Below are positions 35,830-48,002 of a DNA stretch of 64,000 nt, piece by piece. Both the position numbers and the translations under genes were made by a program. This DNA comes from Cyathus striatus (Eukaryota > Basidiomycota > Agaricomycetes > Agaricales > Nidulariaceae): positions 2,418,001 through 2,482,000 of the forward strand of contig JAOVFP010000013.1 of assembly GCA_025738555.1 (NCBI GenBank), written 5' to 3'. The notes under the pieces are model-generated. The model was not told the origin of the DNA, made no database searches, and saw only the letters and a list, made by a program, of their open reading frames with translations. Position 1 is the stretch's first letter, and each line of letters opens with the position of its first letter.

Positions 35830-35982
35830 TACGATGCAATTTATTTATAGTGCCTGGCCCAACACATTCAGTTGGGTTCACGCTTTCAGATTTCTTCAAT
35901 GCAACCTTTTCACTACCCTTAAAAGCAGGTACCCGCTCTCTCCCATTCATTCAGCCTTCTTCCCCCTCGTCCCGCTAAAGGC

Positions 35983-38384
35983 ATGCGCTCCGTTCTGCCT
36001 CGCCTCGCCCTCCTCCCCTTACTGGCCGCCCCTGCACTCGCGGGCATACATGAGATATGGTGGAACATCACCTACGTGCAAAATGCCATTCCCGATGGTC
36101 TCGCTGAGCGTCGAGTAATCGGTATCAATGGCACATGGCCGTAAACGAACTTCTCAATTTTTATCTTTAGGCAACTATTGATCCCTTTCTACCAGACCCC
36201 CGCCCGTAGACGTGAGCTCAGAGGACTCACTCGTCGTGCACGTCACCAACTCGCTCGACCAAGCAAGCACTCTGCACCACCATGGCATGTACTTCAATGC
36301 CACCTCGTGGATGGATGGCGCGCAGGGCGTTTCAGAGTGGTTAGTACTTCCCATCACGTCGTCCTTCCATATCAGTGCGTGACAGGTCTTCTATTTGTTT
36401 TAGCGGTATCCCTCCAGGAGAGAAGTTCGACTACGTCGTGCCCATCAACTCTTCAGGACAATGGGGTACCTACTGGGTCCACTCACACGCTGGCGTAAGA
36501 ATCCTGATCGCCTATCTTCTAAGTTAGCACAATTCCGACTGCGTTTCTTTCTAGGGCCAATACGTAGATGGCCTACGTGCCCCCGTAGTCATCCACCCTC
36601 CAAAAGAGGTTCACGCCTACGACGAGGAATTTACCGTCATTCTAGGCGACTGGTACCACGATGAGCATGCAGTCCTCATAAAGCAGTTCGTCAGCATCGC
36701 CAACCCTGGTGGTGCTGAGCCTGTCCCGGGTGCGCTCTTTGTCTGCTTATCTCCCCCCGCTGTTCCGCTAACAAATGGATACTGACAGACTCCGCCCTGA
36801 TTTACTTTGCCCAAAACGCGTCCTACCTCGGTCCCAAGGCCGGCACTTCTCCCACAGGTCCAACGTCTGCGGTAGGATTTAACGATAATGCGACGCTCCC
36901 TTTCCAGCCTGGTAAGACGTACCGCTTGCGTATAGTGAATACCTCTGGGTTTGCTGCGTTTTTCTTCTGGATTGATGGACATGATATGAGGATCATTGAA
37001 GTCGACGGCGTAAGTTCGACTTGTCACTTTCCAGATAAGATAATAATATTTTCGTTTTTGCTAGACTGACGTGCAGGAGTCGTCCATCGACCTTATCAGT
37101 CTTACCGTAGCACAGAGATACTCTGTACTAGTCACTGCGCGTAATGATACTAGCAGCAACTGGGCCATACACGCCAACATGGACACGGACATGTTCGATA
37201 CCGTTCCGGACACCTTGAACCCTAGTACGTCCGAGCTCCTTTCGATTTCTTATTCATACTTACATTTCTAGACATTACCTCTTCAATCACATACGATCCT
37301 TCCGCCAGTATCACAGACAATGGAACCGTGGATGCCTATCACGACGTAGACGACGTATCCCTCGTTCCGATAGAAGTGATCCCGCAGTACCCCCCGGCTA
37401 CTAAGACCATCGAGCTCGAAGTCCAATTCGATACCATGGACGACGGTACCAACCACGCTATGTTCAACCAGATCACGTACAACTCCCCCTTAGTCCCCGC
37501 CGTATTTTCCGAGATGACACTAGGACAGAACGCGACTGTGCCGGAGGCCTATGGTCCGCAGAGCTTCGTACTGGATCATGGTGATATCGTGGATATTGTC
37601 GTTAAGAATGGAGATGCCGGCAAACATCCTTTGTATGCTTTCTTGTGCTTTTCTGTTTTCGACCTGGACTTACCTGAACTCATAGCCATTTGCACGGACA
37701 CAAGTATATGATTATCGGCCGCTCTCAGGATTATACGTCCAGTGATCCTACGCTGAACCCACCTCTTCAAGAAGGCCAGGCGAATCCCATTCGTCGAGAT
37801 ACCATCCAGATTCCTTCGTTAAATTCGGCGACTCTTCGTATCGTGGCGGATAACCCCGGTGTATGGTTCTTCCACTGTGCGTCCCATCTCTTTATTTCGT
37901 ATTCCAAGCAAGCTAAAAATATTTTGATAGGTCACATAGAATGGCATTTAGAAGTCGGTCTTGCAGTTCAGCTCGTTGAAGCACCTATCCAGGCTCAACA
38001 GCACATGAGTGCCATACCACCCGTGATGTTCGACTATTGCAAGACCCTCGGAAAGCCTACAAGTGGCAACGCCGCCGGCTTTGCGTCCACAACTGACCTT
38101 CAGGGACTTTCACTTGGCCCCTTCCCACAGAAACTGGGATGGCATTCAAAAGGTATTGGTGCTATGGCTGGGTACGTTATTCGCCTTTCGAAAATGGACG
38201 TTGTGCTTACCATATTTGAAGATGTGTCTTGACTGCGCTACTCGGAATTATCACAGTTATCTGGTACACTGTCTTCGGCGAGATTTCCGACCAGGAGATT
38301 GAGCATGAGGTCCGAGCGGCGATAGACGCGAAGGAGAAGAGGAGAAGAAAGTTTGATCCTTTTAAAAGATTTCAGCGTGATTGA
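35983..38384 (+). CDS. FET3: Fet3-type multicopper ferroxidase
   Basis: Oxidises Fe2+ to Fe3+ at the cell surface and passes it to Ftr1. Signal peptide: MRSVLPRLALLPLLAAPALA. Copper ligands appear in order: TLHHHGM (type 2/3, with H in place of the usual residue before the second His), WVHSHAGGQY, then HPFHLHGH and HCHIEWH, the last two restored across introns (37630s and 37870s). Many N-glycosylation sequons. The C-terminus has one membrane anchor (VLTALLGIITVIWYTVFG) and a basic cytosolic tail KEKRRRKFDPFKRF, as in Fet3 rather than secreted laccases. ATG 35983 follows a TATA-like box; stop TGA 38382-38384. About ten exons. Its divergent pairing with FTR1 supports the ferroxidase assignment. 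Confidence 0.93.
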
Positions 38385-39487
38385 GGGATGTTTGATGTAG
38401 CATTATATTATAGTTTGACTTCATATGCGATTAGTTGCATTTGTATATTAATATGAAACACTTTGGCATTGCAATTGATTAGACTTTGGTTTACTAGAAG
38501 ATTGTGAACTTTTGTACGAGTGCTGCATGGTGCTTAGTTTTCATTAGCGAAAGAATAGCGTCGAAGACGCTTTGATCTACGCACCTCGTGGCTCACATGG
38601 CAGGTTTTCGCCTCGTTGAACGCACCAATAGCTGTATCTTCGGGAAAAACCATCTATGGAGCTGGTATTGCAAGTTTAAGCTCCATAAGAAGAAGATCAA
38701 TGCCACTGAAACCTTTCGCGGGAAAGCCAAGGAACGCAGCACATTGAAAATAGAAAGTTCATCAACTTGTGGTAAATGACAATCTATGACAACTTGATGA
38801 ATTTATATTGGTCTTCTAACAGGATCCGGGACCAAGAAAGGTATGGCAAAATGATATTGGAAAAAAGTTCATCAGCTTATGGAGAGTTTGTATTACTTAG
38901 TCTTCTTATAGGAGCCATGGGCAAAGAATGAATGCTTAGTGAGATGTACTTGTTAAGCAATTATCGATATATGCATGTAAACAAGGAAATTGTTCGTCGC
39001 GATGATACTCCCCTATCTAGGTGCGCAGGAAGCAATTGTAAGCTCAGTTGTCAAGAATAGCGAATCGCTTGCCACGTACGGTCCCTTCGATAAACAAGCA
39101 CATGCCCTTCCTTTCCTCTGAAACATCGAAACACACCCCACCCTCTATGTCCTATCTCTAGGGCCCTAACCTTCCAGCAGTTGGTAACTTACAATATCTT
39201 TCTGACGCCGAGTACATCCAAACGTTCAGCGCTTATGAGCAAGGGATTCCACCATTGAAGTCATTAACTCGAGACATTCACTGTTTCGTTAAGCATAAAT
39301 AGCACCTGTGGCATGCGCCGAACACAGGTAGAGTGGTAATGGAAGTGAAAGGTGCGAACGTTGAACTTCGAAGTTCGAGCGCTACCTTAAAAAACAAACA
39401 TGTACAAAGTGGACCTGCGCGTCGGTCCAAGGTCTCAAAATATCGGATCTTCCAGGTAATGTAAACTGCTTGGTTAAAATCATCATC
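38385..39487. other. Intergenic region
   Basis: About 1.1 kb with no supportable gene; includes the FET3 3' UTR and the upstream region of the SET gene. Confidence 0.5.
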
Positions 39488-40921
39488 ATGAACGGTGGAT
39501 CCTTCAACAGTTGTAACGGAAACTTTGCTATTAGCATAGACGGTGATGGTACGTACGGGATTTCATGCTTTCTAACTCCTACCGACAGAAATACCCTTCC
39601 TACGTACAGACTCCTCGTCCCCGAAATGCATCAAACGAAACAAGCGCGTCAAAACGATAGACTTCCATGACCCAAAAGCTCCAATGAATTTGGTACCTAC
39701 TCGACAAGGATTGAAGGACGATAGTCTAGTGACTATTACCATTCCAGCATGCCATGATGGCGTTGAAGATCCAGATGGCCACACCCAAGTTCTGATACGA
39801 CACACTAACACGAAATTCGCTAGATTGATCACCGAACCAATAGATCCTATCCCGCATGCTTCATCTTCCATGTACCGTATCGGTACAACTCTTGACATGG
39901 GAAAAGGAATGTTCGCCACTCGTTGTCTTTTTATGGGCGATTTGATCACCAGTGAAAGACCACTTCTTATTGCACCAATTTTGATTAATCGTTCAGATGC
40001 TTTGGATAACGATAAATCTGCTCCAGTATCTTTAGGAACATTATTTGAGGACATGCTCAAAAAATTGTTTGGTCGTATGAGTCCTACACAACAGGCTGCG
40101 TTCAATCAATTGGCGAATAGTCACATAGAAGACAAGATACATCCGTTCACGGGAAAAATTCGAACGAATGGCATGGAAGTCGATCTTTCCGATAAAAATG
40201 TGGATGCTGACACCAGAGCGGACGCTAAGGACTCGTATCTTGGCATTTGCAATGATATCTCACGTTGCAACCATAGGTACACACGATTTATACGAACGTT
40301 AAGCGTGCACGCGTATTAATTAGTATTTGTTTCAGTTGTGCCCCAAATGCGTACTTTATTTTTGACCTCAAGACATTTTGTTTCCAGCTTCGAGCAATGC
40401 AAACCATTGAACCGGGAGACGAGATCACAATTTCGTATACTCCTGTGGCAGATACACATGATGAACGTATGAAAGATATGGCGCCCTACAGCTTCCAGTG
40501 CCAATGTTCGCGATGTACAGATCCTGAGCAATCTGATCGCGATTTCGAACAGATAATGAAACATGCACAGCGTCTTCCCGAGGTCATGGAGTCGTGGCGT
40601 TCTACTGGTACTACTACTCAGAAGATGGCATATGACTTACATTACGGTTATATTCAGCTAATGGAGGAGAAAGGATTGCAATCGCTTTCGGAATATAAGT
40701 CAATTGTCAGTGCCCTTTACATTATTTCTGTTGAGTGCGGAGATGAAAATGGAGCAAGGAGGTGGGGTTCATTGCTCATAGATCGCATTCGAGCGGAGAT
40801 ACCAGTCAATAGGGAGAAACTGGTTCCGCACTACAACCATCCAGACGTTTTTAAGGCGTACAGTTCTTGGAACTGTCGTCAGAGAAAAAAGGAATTTACT
40901 GCTTATATGGAAACGATGTAA
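39488..40921 (+). CDS. SET-domain protein (SMYD-like, without MYND finger)
   Basis: Exons 39488-39548, 39589-40276 and 40336-40921. SET motifs: GKGMFATRCL near the domain start, NHSCAPNA (AdoMet/lysine-channel motif, restored by splicing NH|SCAPNA), GDEITISYTP, and a post-SET zinc cluster CQCSRC. The insert between the first and second motifs lacks a MYND finger, which SMYD proteins usually have; this split architecture is common among the expanded fungal SET families. The likely reaction is protein lysine methylation using AdoMet, substrate unknown. The predicted start MNGGSFNSCNG is the first ATG in frame; a more upstream frame begins with TTG. Confidence 0.85.
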
Positions 40922-41177
40922 TTCCAACTTTTAGAGAACCACTTTTGAAATTACTTGGTAACAATGTTTGCGAGCATGAAGTAAGTATTGTAACACGTAA
41001 TTGTTAGTTCACGAATATCGTCCTCAGTCCTGTGTAATTTAATAGAGCGCTTCATCATTATTAAAGCCGGACTGTAGGATATGATTGGATTTGACACGGC
41101 GATTACTAGTGTTCAAACATCATTTTATTTTACTGTCACTTTACAAGTATGGAAATTTGCAAGCTTTAATCATCTTT

Positions 41178-42891
41178 TTAATCCCATGCAGCATCCCAGC
41201 CTAGCGCGCTCCTATCCCAATCTCTCGCCTTTTGTCCGAATGTGACCCAGCCCATGGTGTCCAACAGTACTCCAGCAGCTCGGACAAACAAGGTTCCATT
41301 CAATTTAGAACTTCCGTTATGAGTTTCTTGCAATGGTTCTTGTTTTCTGAATGCACCCAGTACTCGTCCGGTTGCAACATCTCCATATTGCTGCGTTGCA
41401 TATACTAAAGTTCGCATGACCTTTAGAAAATGTGCGTCTGGATAATACAAAGAAGCCTGAACCATTTCTGGCCAGGGATTATAATCAGCGTCGAACCCAG
41501 GACTTCCGACAGCCGATTCGTGCAGGAGGTGGATATCGCTATCACTTCGAGGAGGACGCGGCTTGTCAGTATATGTCATTACGAGCTCCGGATCTATCCT
41601 AGGTCTACCTCTTGCAAGTATGAACACGATCATTACAGGAACATATGCTCGAAGCAGCATAGCCCTAGTCGACGGCTCTCGGAAAACTCGGAAGTATGTA
41701 GGAATGAATATGGAAGAGGTAGCCAAATGCATGAAGAAAAAGTCCAAACGTGGTTTTCTCCCGTGTTTTCCGGTGGCAAATGTTAACAGTATCGCGAGCC
41801 AAATTATTTCTTCGGCGCGCTTATTCCAATCCTCGTCTTTTAAGCTTTCGTGAACATGATAGAATGAGAATATGCGACGAATCTCGTCCGATTTTTCTCC
41901 TTCGACAGCAACACGTATTCTTGCATTTACGAGCGCGTCGGGATCGTAAGGCATTGGAGGATGTAATTTCTCAGACTGGTAAATCATATCAAGAACTTCC
42001 AGCAGCGAAGTTGTCTCGGATTCTGACCGGGCCCTACTGAAGAAATCGAATACAGTTTCAGCGGTTGGCTGGTGGATAGCAGTTTGAGCAAGGCCTTTCG
42101 TCTCACTAATTAGCGTCCAGTGTATATTTTATCGCAGAATCAACACACCAGCTGCAGCAATTGCATCATTTCCAAATTCTATTCCATACTATTTTCATGG
42201 TTCTGTTAGAAATTCTCCAAATCTAATAATGAGTGTGTACGCACCCCGATCTGGATGAAAGGATGTAAGCTAAGTATCGAATATTTGGTGAACAGACCAT
42301 GTGATAAATAGAAACTGGAACTTACGCTCCGCTAACCAACCGTATCAACATCATTCCGCTCCCTTTATTGACTTTTTCGTCAAAAATATATTTCTTGACG
42401 GTGTCAACAACTCCATGGGATTTGATCTCATTGGTGAAAAATTTGAAGAATGAGCCATAAGCTCTACATCGATTGAAAATGTGAGTACAAATTAATTTCG
42501 GCAAATTATAACGCAGCTAACCCAAAATTTCCTACATATTGTAGCCAATTCTCTGGAGTAACGTTAATATCCTTGTCTGTCTCTCCTGAAAATAAAGAAC
42601 GCTGGGGCTTGGCTTCGAATTGGTATATCTTCTCCAACAGAGTTGGTGAAGCTCCCAAGTCATATGCAGCAAAGACACTAAGATTCAAAATGAATTCACC
42701 AATACTTGTCAGCGCTGGCGTAAAACTCACTAATGGCTGACATGATTATGAAAGCCCTTGTTATTAAAGTAACAATGGTGAGATTCAGCGTCTTTCTGCA
42801 ATAGATCCTCCGCGCATTTCTTAGACTCGAAAGAAATTCCGGGGAAGTTTACCAGACCTTTCAGACGTATATTACTGGACAATGGGAGCAT
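41178..42891 (-). CDS. Questin-oxidase-like (DUF4243) enzyme, copy 1
   Basis: Belongs to the questin oxidase family, whose characterised members catalyse Baeyer-Villiger-type ring cleavage of anthraquinones in Aspergillus. Start ATG 42889-42891 (MLPLSSNIRLKG), stop 41178-41180, about six exons. Conserved blocks: GLVNFPGIS, HNHVSH, FAAYDLGASPTLLEKIY, ENWLQYVGNFGAY, LHPFIQIGYGIEFG, GLAQTAIHQP, TFATGKHGRKPRLDFFFMHL, LVYATQQYGD, then the C-terminal LGWDAAWD. All joins are in frame, so the gene looks intact. It shares order and motifs with the neighbour at 43312-45115. No polyketide synthase is nearby, so the natural substrate is unknown. Confidence 0.87.
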
Positions 42892-43311
42892 GATGAAAGG
42901 GTGCTGAGATAATGCACTTCAGTAAAGCGCAAGTATCTGATACTTATATACGAACAAAGGGTGTGTACTTTGCGCTGATAGAACGTCATCAAAAACAGAG
43001 CTGTTAGTCTCATGACCATATGACATTTCTATTTTTGAAAACTTCTGCTCCAAAGGATGATTAATGATTGGTCAAAGTACTTACCAATGACTAATGTTTT
43101 CACAACGTTAATAAGCTTACAGAAAGACGGTTGTACGGACATACTATTTCCGTTAGAAGAACTTCTCTATAGGTGTAGTGTAATATTCATTACGGTATTA
43201 CTTGCAGGACTGTTGCAGCAGCCACTACTGTGCCTTTTCTTCATTCACGCAATGTCAATTTCAAATAGATTTAAGTAGACTTACAAACGATTACGAGATG
43301 CATCATGCTGT
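42892..43311. other. Intergenic spacer between tandem paralogues
   Basis: 420 bp containing the promoter of copy 1 and the 3' end region of copy 2; no coding sequence. Confidence 0.5.
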
Positions 43312-45115
43312 TCATTTCCAAGCATCATCCCAGCCTAATCCACTCCTATCCCAGTCGTCTCTCGCAGTTTGTCCATATGTTACCCAGCCCATATAATTCA
43401 TTAACACTCCCGCTGCCCGCACAAAGATAGATCCATCCATTACTGATGTCCCAGGAAGAGTCTCTTCATTAGGATTCCCAATCTTCCAGGCACCAATCGC
43501 TCCTCCTGAAGGTGTGTCTCCGAATTGCTGAGTAGCATAAATCAAGGTGCGCAAAACCTTGACGGTATGTGCATCAGGTGCATATAAAATTGCGTCTATC
43601 ATTGTTGGCCAGGAAGAATAATCTTCATCATCCACCGGCGTTCCAATCGCGGATTTATCTAATTTGTAATGAGAGGGGAGTACGGGTGGTCGTGGGTTTT
43701 CGGTGTACGACATTAAAATATTAGGCTGAATCTTCGGGCGTCCTGACATCAACCAATAATATACGAGATGACACAAGTACGTGCGAAGCAACAAATCTCT
43801 GTGAGTTTCATCTTGTAGTTTGCGTAAGAAAGGCTTAATGAATATCGAAGAGGTCACCAGATGCATGAAACAAAAATCGAGCCTTGGTTCTCTTCCTTCT
43901 TTCCCCGTTGCGAATAGCAAAAGAGTTGCTACCCATATTAATTCCTCTGATTTTTGCTCTATTTCGGTCTCATTCAGGTTGCTGGTATAATATTGAGCGC
44001 AAATTCGGAAAACTTCAGAGGCACGTTTTCCGGAAAAAGCTTCCACACCTCGACGACTATATGAAGCCCCAGCATCATATGGCGGGGGTGCCAAAATATC
44101 ACAATCGTAAAGCTGTTGTAAAACTTCTAATAATGAAAGCCCTCGAAATGATTGACGTTTTAAGTGACTTTCTGGGGTATTGTATCCGTTTGTGAGATTG
44201 GGAGATGCATCAAAGAGGTTAAAAGCTTCTTCGAGGGCAGAGACTTGTACAGCAGTTTGTGCAAGTCCTTTTCAATAAATAAATAAAAGGTGTTAGTGAT
44301 ACTCGCAGAAAATGCATGTTTCCGAATGCAAAACTTACCTGTGATAACCATCGCATAACTTCCAAATTCTATTCCGTACTAGGAGAAATAATATGAATAA
44401 TGAGCATTATTCGTGAGGAAATTCATAAACAAACCCCCATATGGATGAATGCATGAATCCTTTTCGTTGATTGTGTTAAATCATATAGAAAGTAATATTT
44501 AAGTTATCCACTTACCCATTAGCCACCATACGTTGGAGCATGTTGGCACCATTTTTGTTCGCAACGTCAGAAAAAAGATATTTGTCTAGCAGGGCGTGAA
44601 ATCCAATCGCTCGAAGCTGATTCGAAAAGAATATTACAAAGCCATGGTAAGCACTGTTCCAACTTTAGCACGGAGTGACCTGGACATAAATAACATAACC
44701 GGTCGTACTTCTGATTTCCGATATACTGCAACCAGTTTTCTCCTGTGATTACAATGTGCTCGTATGAGGAATCAAGCTTTATCGGCCTTTGAATCTTTAC
44801 TTCGTCTTCATATATCTTTTGAATAAGACTCGGACGAGCGCCTAAATCGTGCGCAGCAAGTATGCTTCGGAAATATAAGTCATTTTTCTCAACATATTGC
44901 AATGAAACGTACTGGTGACTGAGATGATTATGTCTCCCATCCGGAACGAAAAAGCAATGATACTGAGTAGCATCCTTTACTAATAATTCTGAAGCTTTTT
45001 TCTTCGAAGACGTGCTAATCCCCGGGAAGTTCACCAAGCCTCTGTGTGTGACTGGAGACAAGTCTGAGAGGATGTCCATGATGAAAATGGGCGCAGGAAA
45101 GGCTTCGTGCTCCAT
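43312..45115 (-). CDS. Questin-oxidase-like (DUF4243) enzyme, copy 2
   Basis: Tandem paralogue of the preceding gene, same strand. Start ATG 45113-45115 (MEHEAFPAPIF); an in-frame Met at MDILSDLSP is an alternative. Blocks: GLVNFPGIS, HNHLSHQ, LAAHDLGARPSLIQKIYEDE, GENWLQYIGN, AYHGFVIFFSNQL, GIEFG, GLAQTAVQVS, FATGKEGREPRLDFCFMHLV, LIYATQQFGD, and the ending GLGWDDAWK. The two copies diverge considerably in sequence but keep the same intron/exon pattern, indicating an old tandem duplication. No accessory oxidase or transporter clearly belongs to a cluster with them. Confidence 0.87.
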
Positions 45116-46388
45116 TATAAGCTTGGTGTGTTGATGTGGGTGTTATATTGTCTGGGAAGTGATTTCAAAAGGCTGAGTCAGAAGCTCCAGGCAGTGGTTA
45201 TCGACATGGCTGTTTCTTCTCATGCCCGCGGAGGTTTGTTCTTCCAAAACGTATAATTAGCATTATTGAATGTGTTGTATGAGAATAAGGAAGAGAGGTT
45301 TGAGAATAAAAGCAGTTTCAAAGCTCATAAGAAGATCATGGCAAGTTGCGAAGAGCCAAGACGCGAAAAATGAAGTCTTCCGGACTTCCCCGTAAACAAT
45401 TCCCGCGTATGTTTTTTCCTCGGACCTCGGATGTCCATAATATTAACGATTCACATTTTCTCACATTGAACTGACATTGACAGGGGAATTCAAATTAGAA
45501 GATACGCCTAGATTCATAGGCTTAGCTTTTGTGAAAGGTTTAGGACAGACGATGCAATTTTGGCACGAACAATGATAAGAAAAGGAATGTTTGGAAACGT
45601 ATTTTCGATAGAAAAAGGTCAGGGTCTGCACGAACGTCGATGATTTGGTGAAATCATTGGTATAGTCTGGTCAGTCCCTATTGATCATATTTATTTTATT
45701 TTTCTAATAATAAATATGTAGACACACCAGACATAAACTCAACAATTCTGAAATGGTTTGTGTTTGAGTTCAACAGGCGAGAAATGTGGGTGTTCACCAC
45801 AACATCCAGATTAGGACGATTAATAAACTGAGGCCCTAGATATGATGTTGCAGCACTACTTCTTGTGCCATTCCCAATGGTAGATTACATCCAACCTAAA
45901 TAAAATTTCAGAAAAGTGATGGTCATTGCAGTATTTAATGTTTTCTAACCGAGTCCAAGGGGAGTTCCACTGTTCATATCCAAGTTAAAGGGGAATTCAT
46001 GTTTCAAATCTTTGGATGTTTGAATGTATGTGTGATCAAGAGGACTCGGAAAACCAGGTAGGCTGACAAAGTTCATGCCAGTGAAGTTGTGAATAGCCGG
46101 ATCAAATTGCTGAATCATCGAATGACCATCTGCTGGAGAACTAAAATGTGACTGAAAATGTAGCCTCATTGGTTCACCCAGTACGAATGTCGGTTTTCAA
46201 GCAGAATTCCGCTAAAAATGCTATACATTTATCGTCTCTTAGTAGCTACAAAATACTGCGTACATGCGATGTAATTTACGAGTAAAAAGAATCTAAAAGA
46301 AACTGCAGAAATAATGTCACAAATACTTTAAATAACAATGTGGAAATACAGAAGGAATAGCAAGAGTCGTCGTGATTGTACAAACTCG
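45116..46388. other. Intergenic region
   Basis: About 1.27 kb. A minus-strand open frame at 45945-46169 (74 codons, ends TPLGLG at a possible splice donor) could be a terminal exon, but I found no partner exon or domain, so it is not called. Confidence 0.4.
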
Positions 46389-48002
46389 TTAGAATGCGGT
46401 GGAAGAGGAAGTTACGGAAGCTGAGGTTACAGAGGAGGATGCAGAAGCGGAGGCCTCAGGATTCGGTACTACAGTGAACGCTGCAAATCCAGACGGAGAG
46501 GCTGACTGACTTGTGCTAACACCTGCAACGGAGCTGACGCTCGCGCTGGAAGAAATGCCGGTAGGAGCAGCACAATCCGATGCAGTGACGGTGACAGTCA
46601 CAGGAGGAGCAGTAGCCATAACCACACCGGTGATCACAATGAGTGAGGTGGAGCCGGACTGGACTGCTGTGATAGTACCGCTCATGCCTCCATTTGCGGG
46701 TGCCGTGGCGGTAGGGACAGTGGTAACGCTTCCGGTGGCAGATGCGGACTCGACTGGAAGGGTCCCGCTTGCAGAGGAGGACACACCAAGGATATTGGAC
46801 ACTGAGGCGGAAGGGAGGGAGGTGGCAGTGGCGGAGGAGGTGATAGCAGTCTGCAGCTGGCGGCGCTCATTAGGGACACTCGAGGCCGTCACCGTGACCA
46901 TAATGGTGGAAAACACTGTCGTAGTCGAAGGTGCAGAGGTGTCGGTGATCGATGAGGAAGCAGAAGCAGCTTCGGTCGCTGCATCCGAGCCGGAATCGGT
47001 GGCAGCACTAGTGGCAGAGGCGGAGGGTGAGTTGGTAGTAGATATCATCCCTGAAAGGGTGGCAGAGTCGGAAGCAGTGGCAGAGGCGGAGGGAGAGTTG
47101 GAAGTAGATTCAGAGGCAGAAGCGGAAGCAGTCACAGACGCTGAGGCGGTAGGAGCTGCAAAAGTCGTAGTTGTGCTCGTGTTGTCGTCGCCATCTTCGC
47201 AGTCATCGTCGCCCTCACCATTGTCTTCATCGTCACAGGTGCCATCAACACCTTCGTCGTCGCTATCATCTTCGCAGTCATCATCACCTTCATCTCCGGC
47301 GTCAGCTGTAGAGCTAGGCTCGGCAGCAGAAGTAGCGGATGTAACAGAGGAATCGGTTTCGGTTGCAGTCGGTGTGGTAGAAGTAGCAGTGGCAGCAGGT
47401 AAGGAATCAGTAGCAGTGGACGACTCTGAAGTTGTAGAGTCGTCTGCAGCTGAATCACTACCTGTAAGACCACCAGTAACACCAGCGTCGGTGAAACGTT
47501 GTAAGAGAGATTCCTTCCTGTCACAGCCTATCGCAAGCACGTCACCGTTTGGATAGGAAGCGCAAACCGTTCCGGCACCGCAACCAAGAGAGGCATATTT
47601 CCCGTTGTCGCACATAGCGTACCCGCCATCAATACATGCCTGTGAGTCACCTATAAAAACATTTGTGAGTAAAAGGTTTTGCTGGAGATTAGTAATAAAC
47701 ACACCTTCGCATGAATCACCTTCCTTAAGCGAAGCAAACTGGACATTGTTTTGTTGAGCCTGAAGTGCAATGCTCTGCTCAGAAGCGGCGGTTGAGGTGG
47801 ACGAAGCAGCTGACGACGAAGAAGTTGCAGAGATGGAAGATGCAGCTGATACAGAGGAAGTTGGTGAGGCGGAGGAATTAGCTGCTGCAGAAGAGCTTGC
47901 TTGGAGTTGACGGGGAATCGCCATAGCAGGAGCTGTCCGGACTGGAGCCAAAGCAGCCAAGAGGCCAACGAGAATGAAAGTGTAGGAAACACGGGGAGAC
48001 AT
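46389..48002 (-). CDS. Secreted CBM19-like carbohydrate-binding protein (copy 2)
   Basis: Predicted 519-residue secreted protein; one intron (47704-47651) inside the Cys module, at the same place as intron 1 of the paralogue at 4337. Signal peptide core SYTFILVGLLAALAPV. The module reads DSCEG, DSQACIDGGYAMCDNGKY, GCGAGTVC, AIGCDRKE and ends GVTGGLTGSDS, CBM19-like spacing. The remaining ~380 residues are Ser/Thr/Ala-rich, interrupted by a strikingly acidic Asp/Glu/Cys segment (DDDCEDDSDDEG, DDDCEDGDDN). Such a tail suggests a cell-wall or matrix protein. No catalytic domain, no obvious GPI signal. A 347-codon open frame antisense to it reflects GC-rich Ser/Thr codons and is not a gene. Confidence 0.78.
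   Translation of the reverse strand: MSPRVSYTFILVGLLAALAPVRTAPAMAIPRQLQASSSAAANSSASPTSSVSAASSISATSSSSAASSTSTAASEQSIALQAQQNNVQFASLKEGDSCEGVFITNLQQNLLLTNVFIGDSQACIDGGYAMCDNGKYASLGCGAGTVCASYPNGDVLAIGCDRKESLLQRFTDAGVTGGLTGSDSAADDSTTSESSTATDSLPAATATSTTPTATETDSSVTSATSAAEPSSTADAGDEGDDDCEDDSDDEGVDGTCDDEDNGEGDDDCEDGDDNTSTTTTFAAPTASASVTASASASESTSNSPSASATASDSATLSGMISTTNSPSASATSAATDSGSDAATEAASASSSITDTSAPSTTTVFSTIMVTVTASSVPNERRQLQTAITSSATATSLPSASVSNILGVSSSASGTLPVESASATGSVTTVPTATAPANGGMSGTITAVQSGSTSLIVITGVVMATAPPVTVTVTASDCAAPTGISSSASVSSVAGVSTSQSASPSGFAAFTVVPNPEASASASSSVTSASVTSSSTAF

Larger units (their letters stand above)
35110..35982. promoter_or_regulatory. Bidirectional FTR1/FET3 promoter
   Basis: Shared 873 bp control region. 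It contains four exact ATCTGATAA motifs (three plus-strand near FTR1, one minus-strand near FET3) and a related CTCAGATAA on the minus strand at 35312-35320. A TATTTATA box at about 35842-35849 lies ~135 bp upstream of the FET3 ATG. Confidence 0.8.

Noticed and set aside
46513..47556. 347-codon plus-strand open frame antisense to the second CBM19-like gene
   Set aside because: It is a by-product of Ser/Thr/Ala-rich codons on the opposite strand; the minus strand has signal peptide, conserved Cys module and a matching intron.
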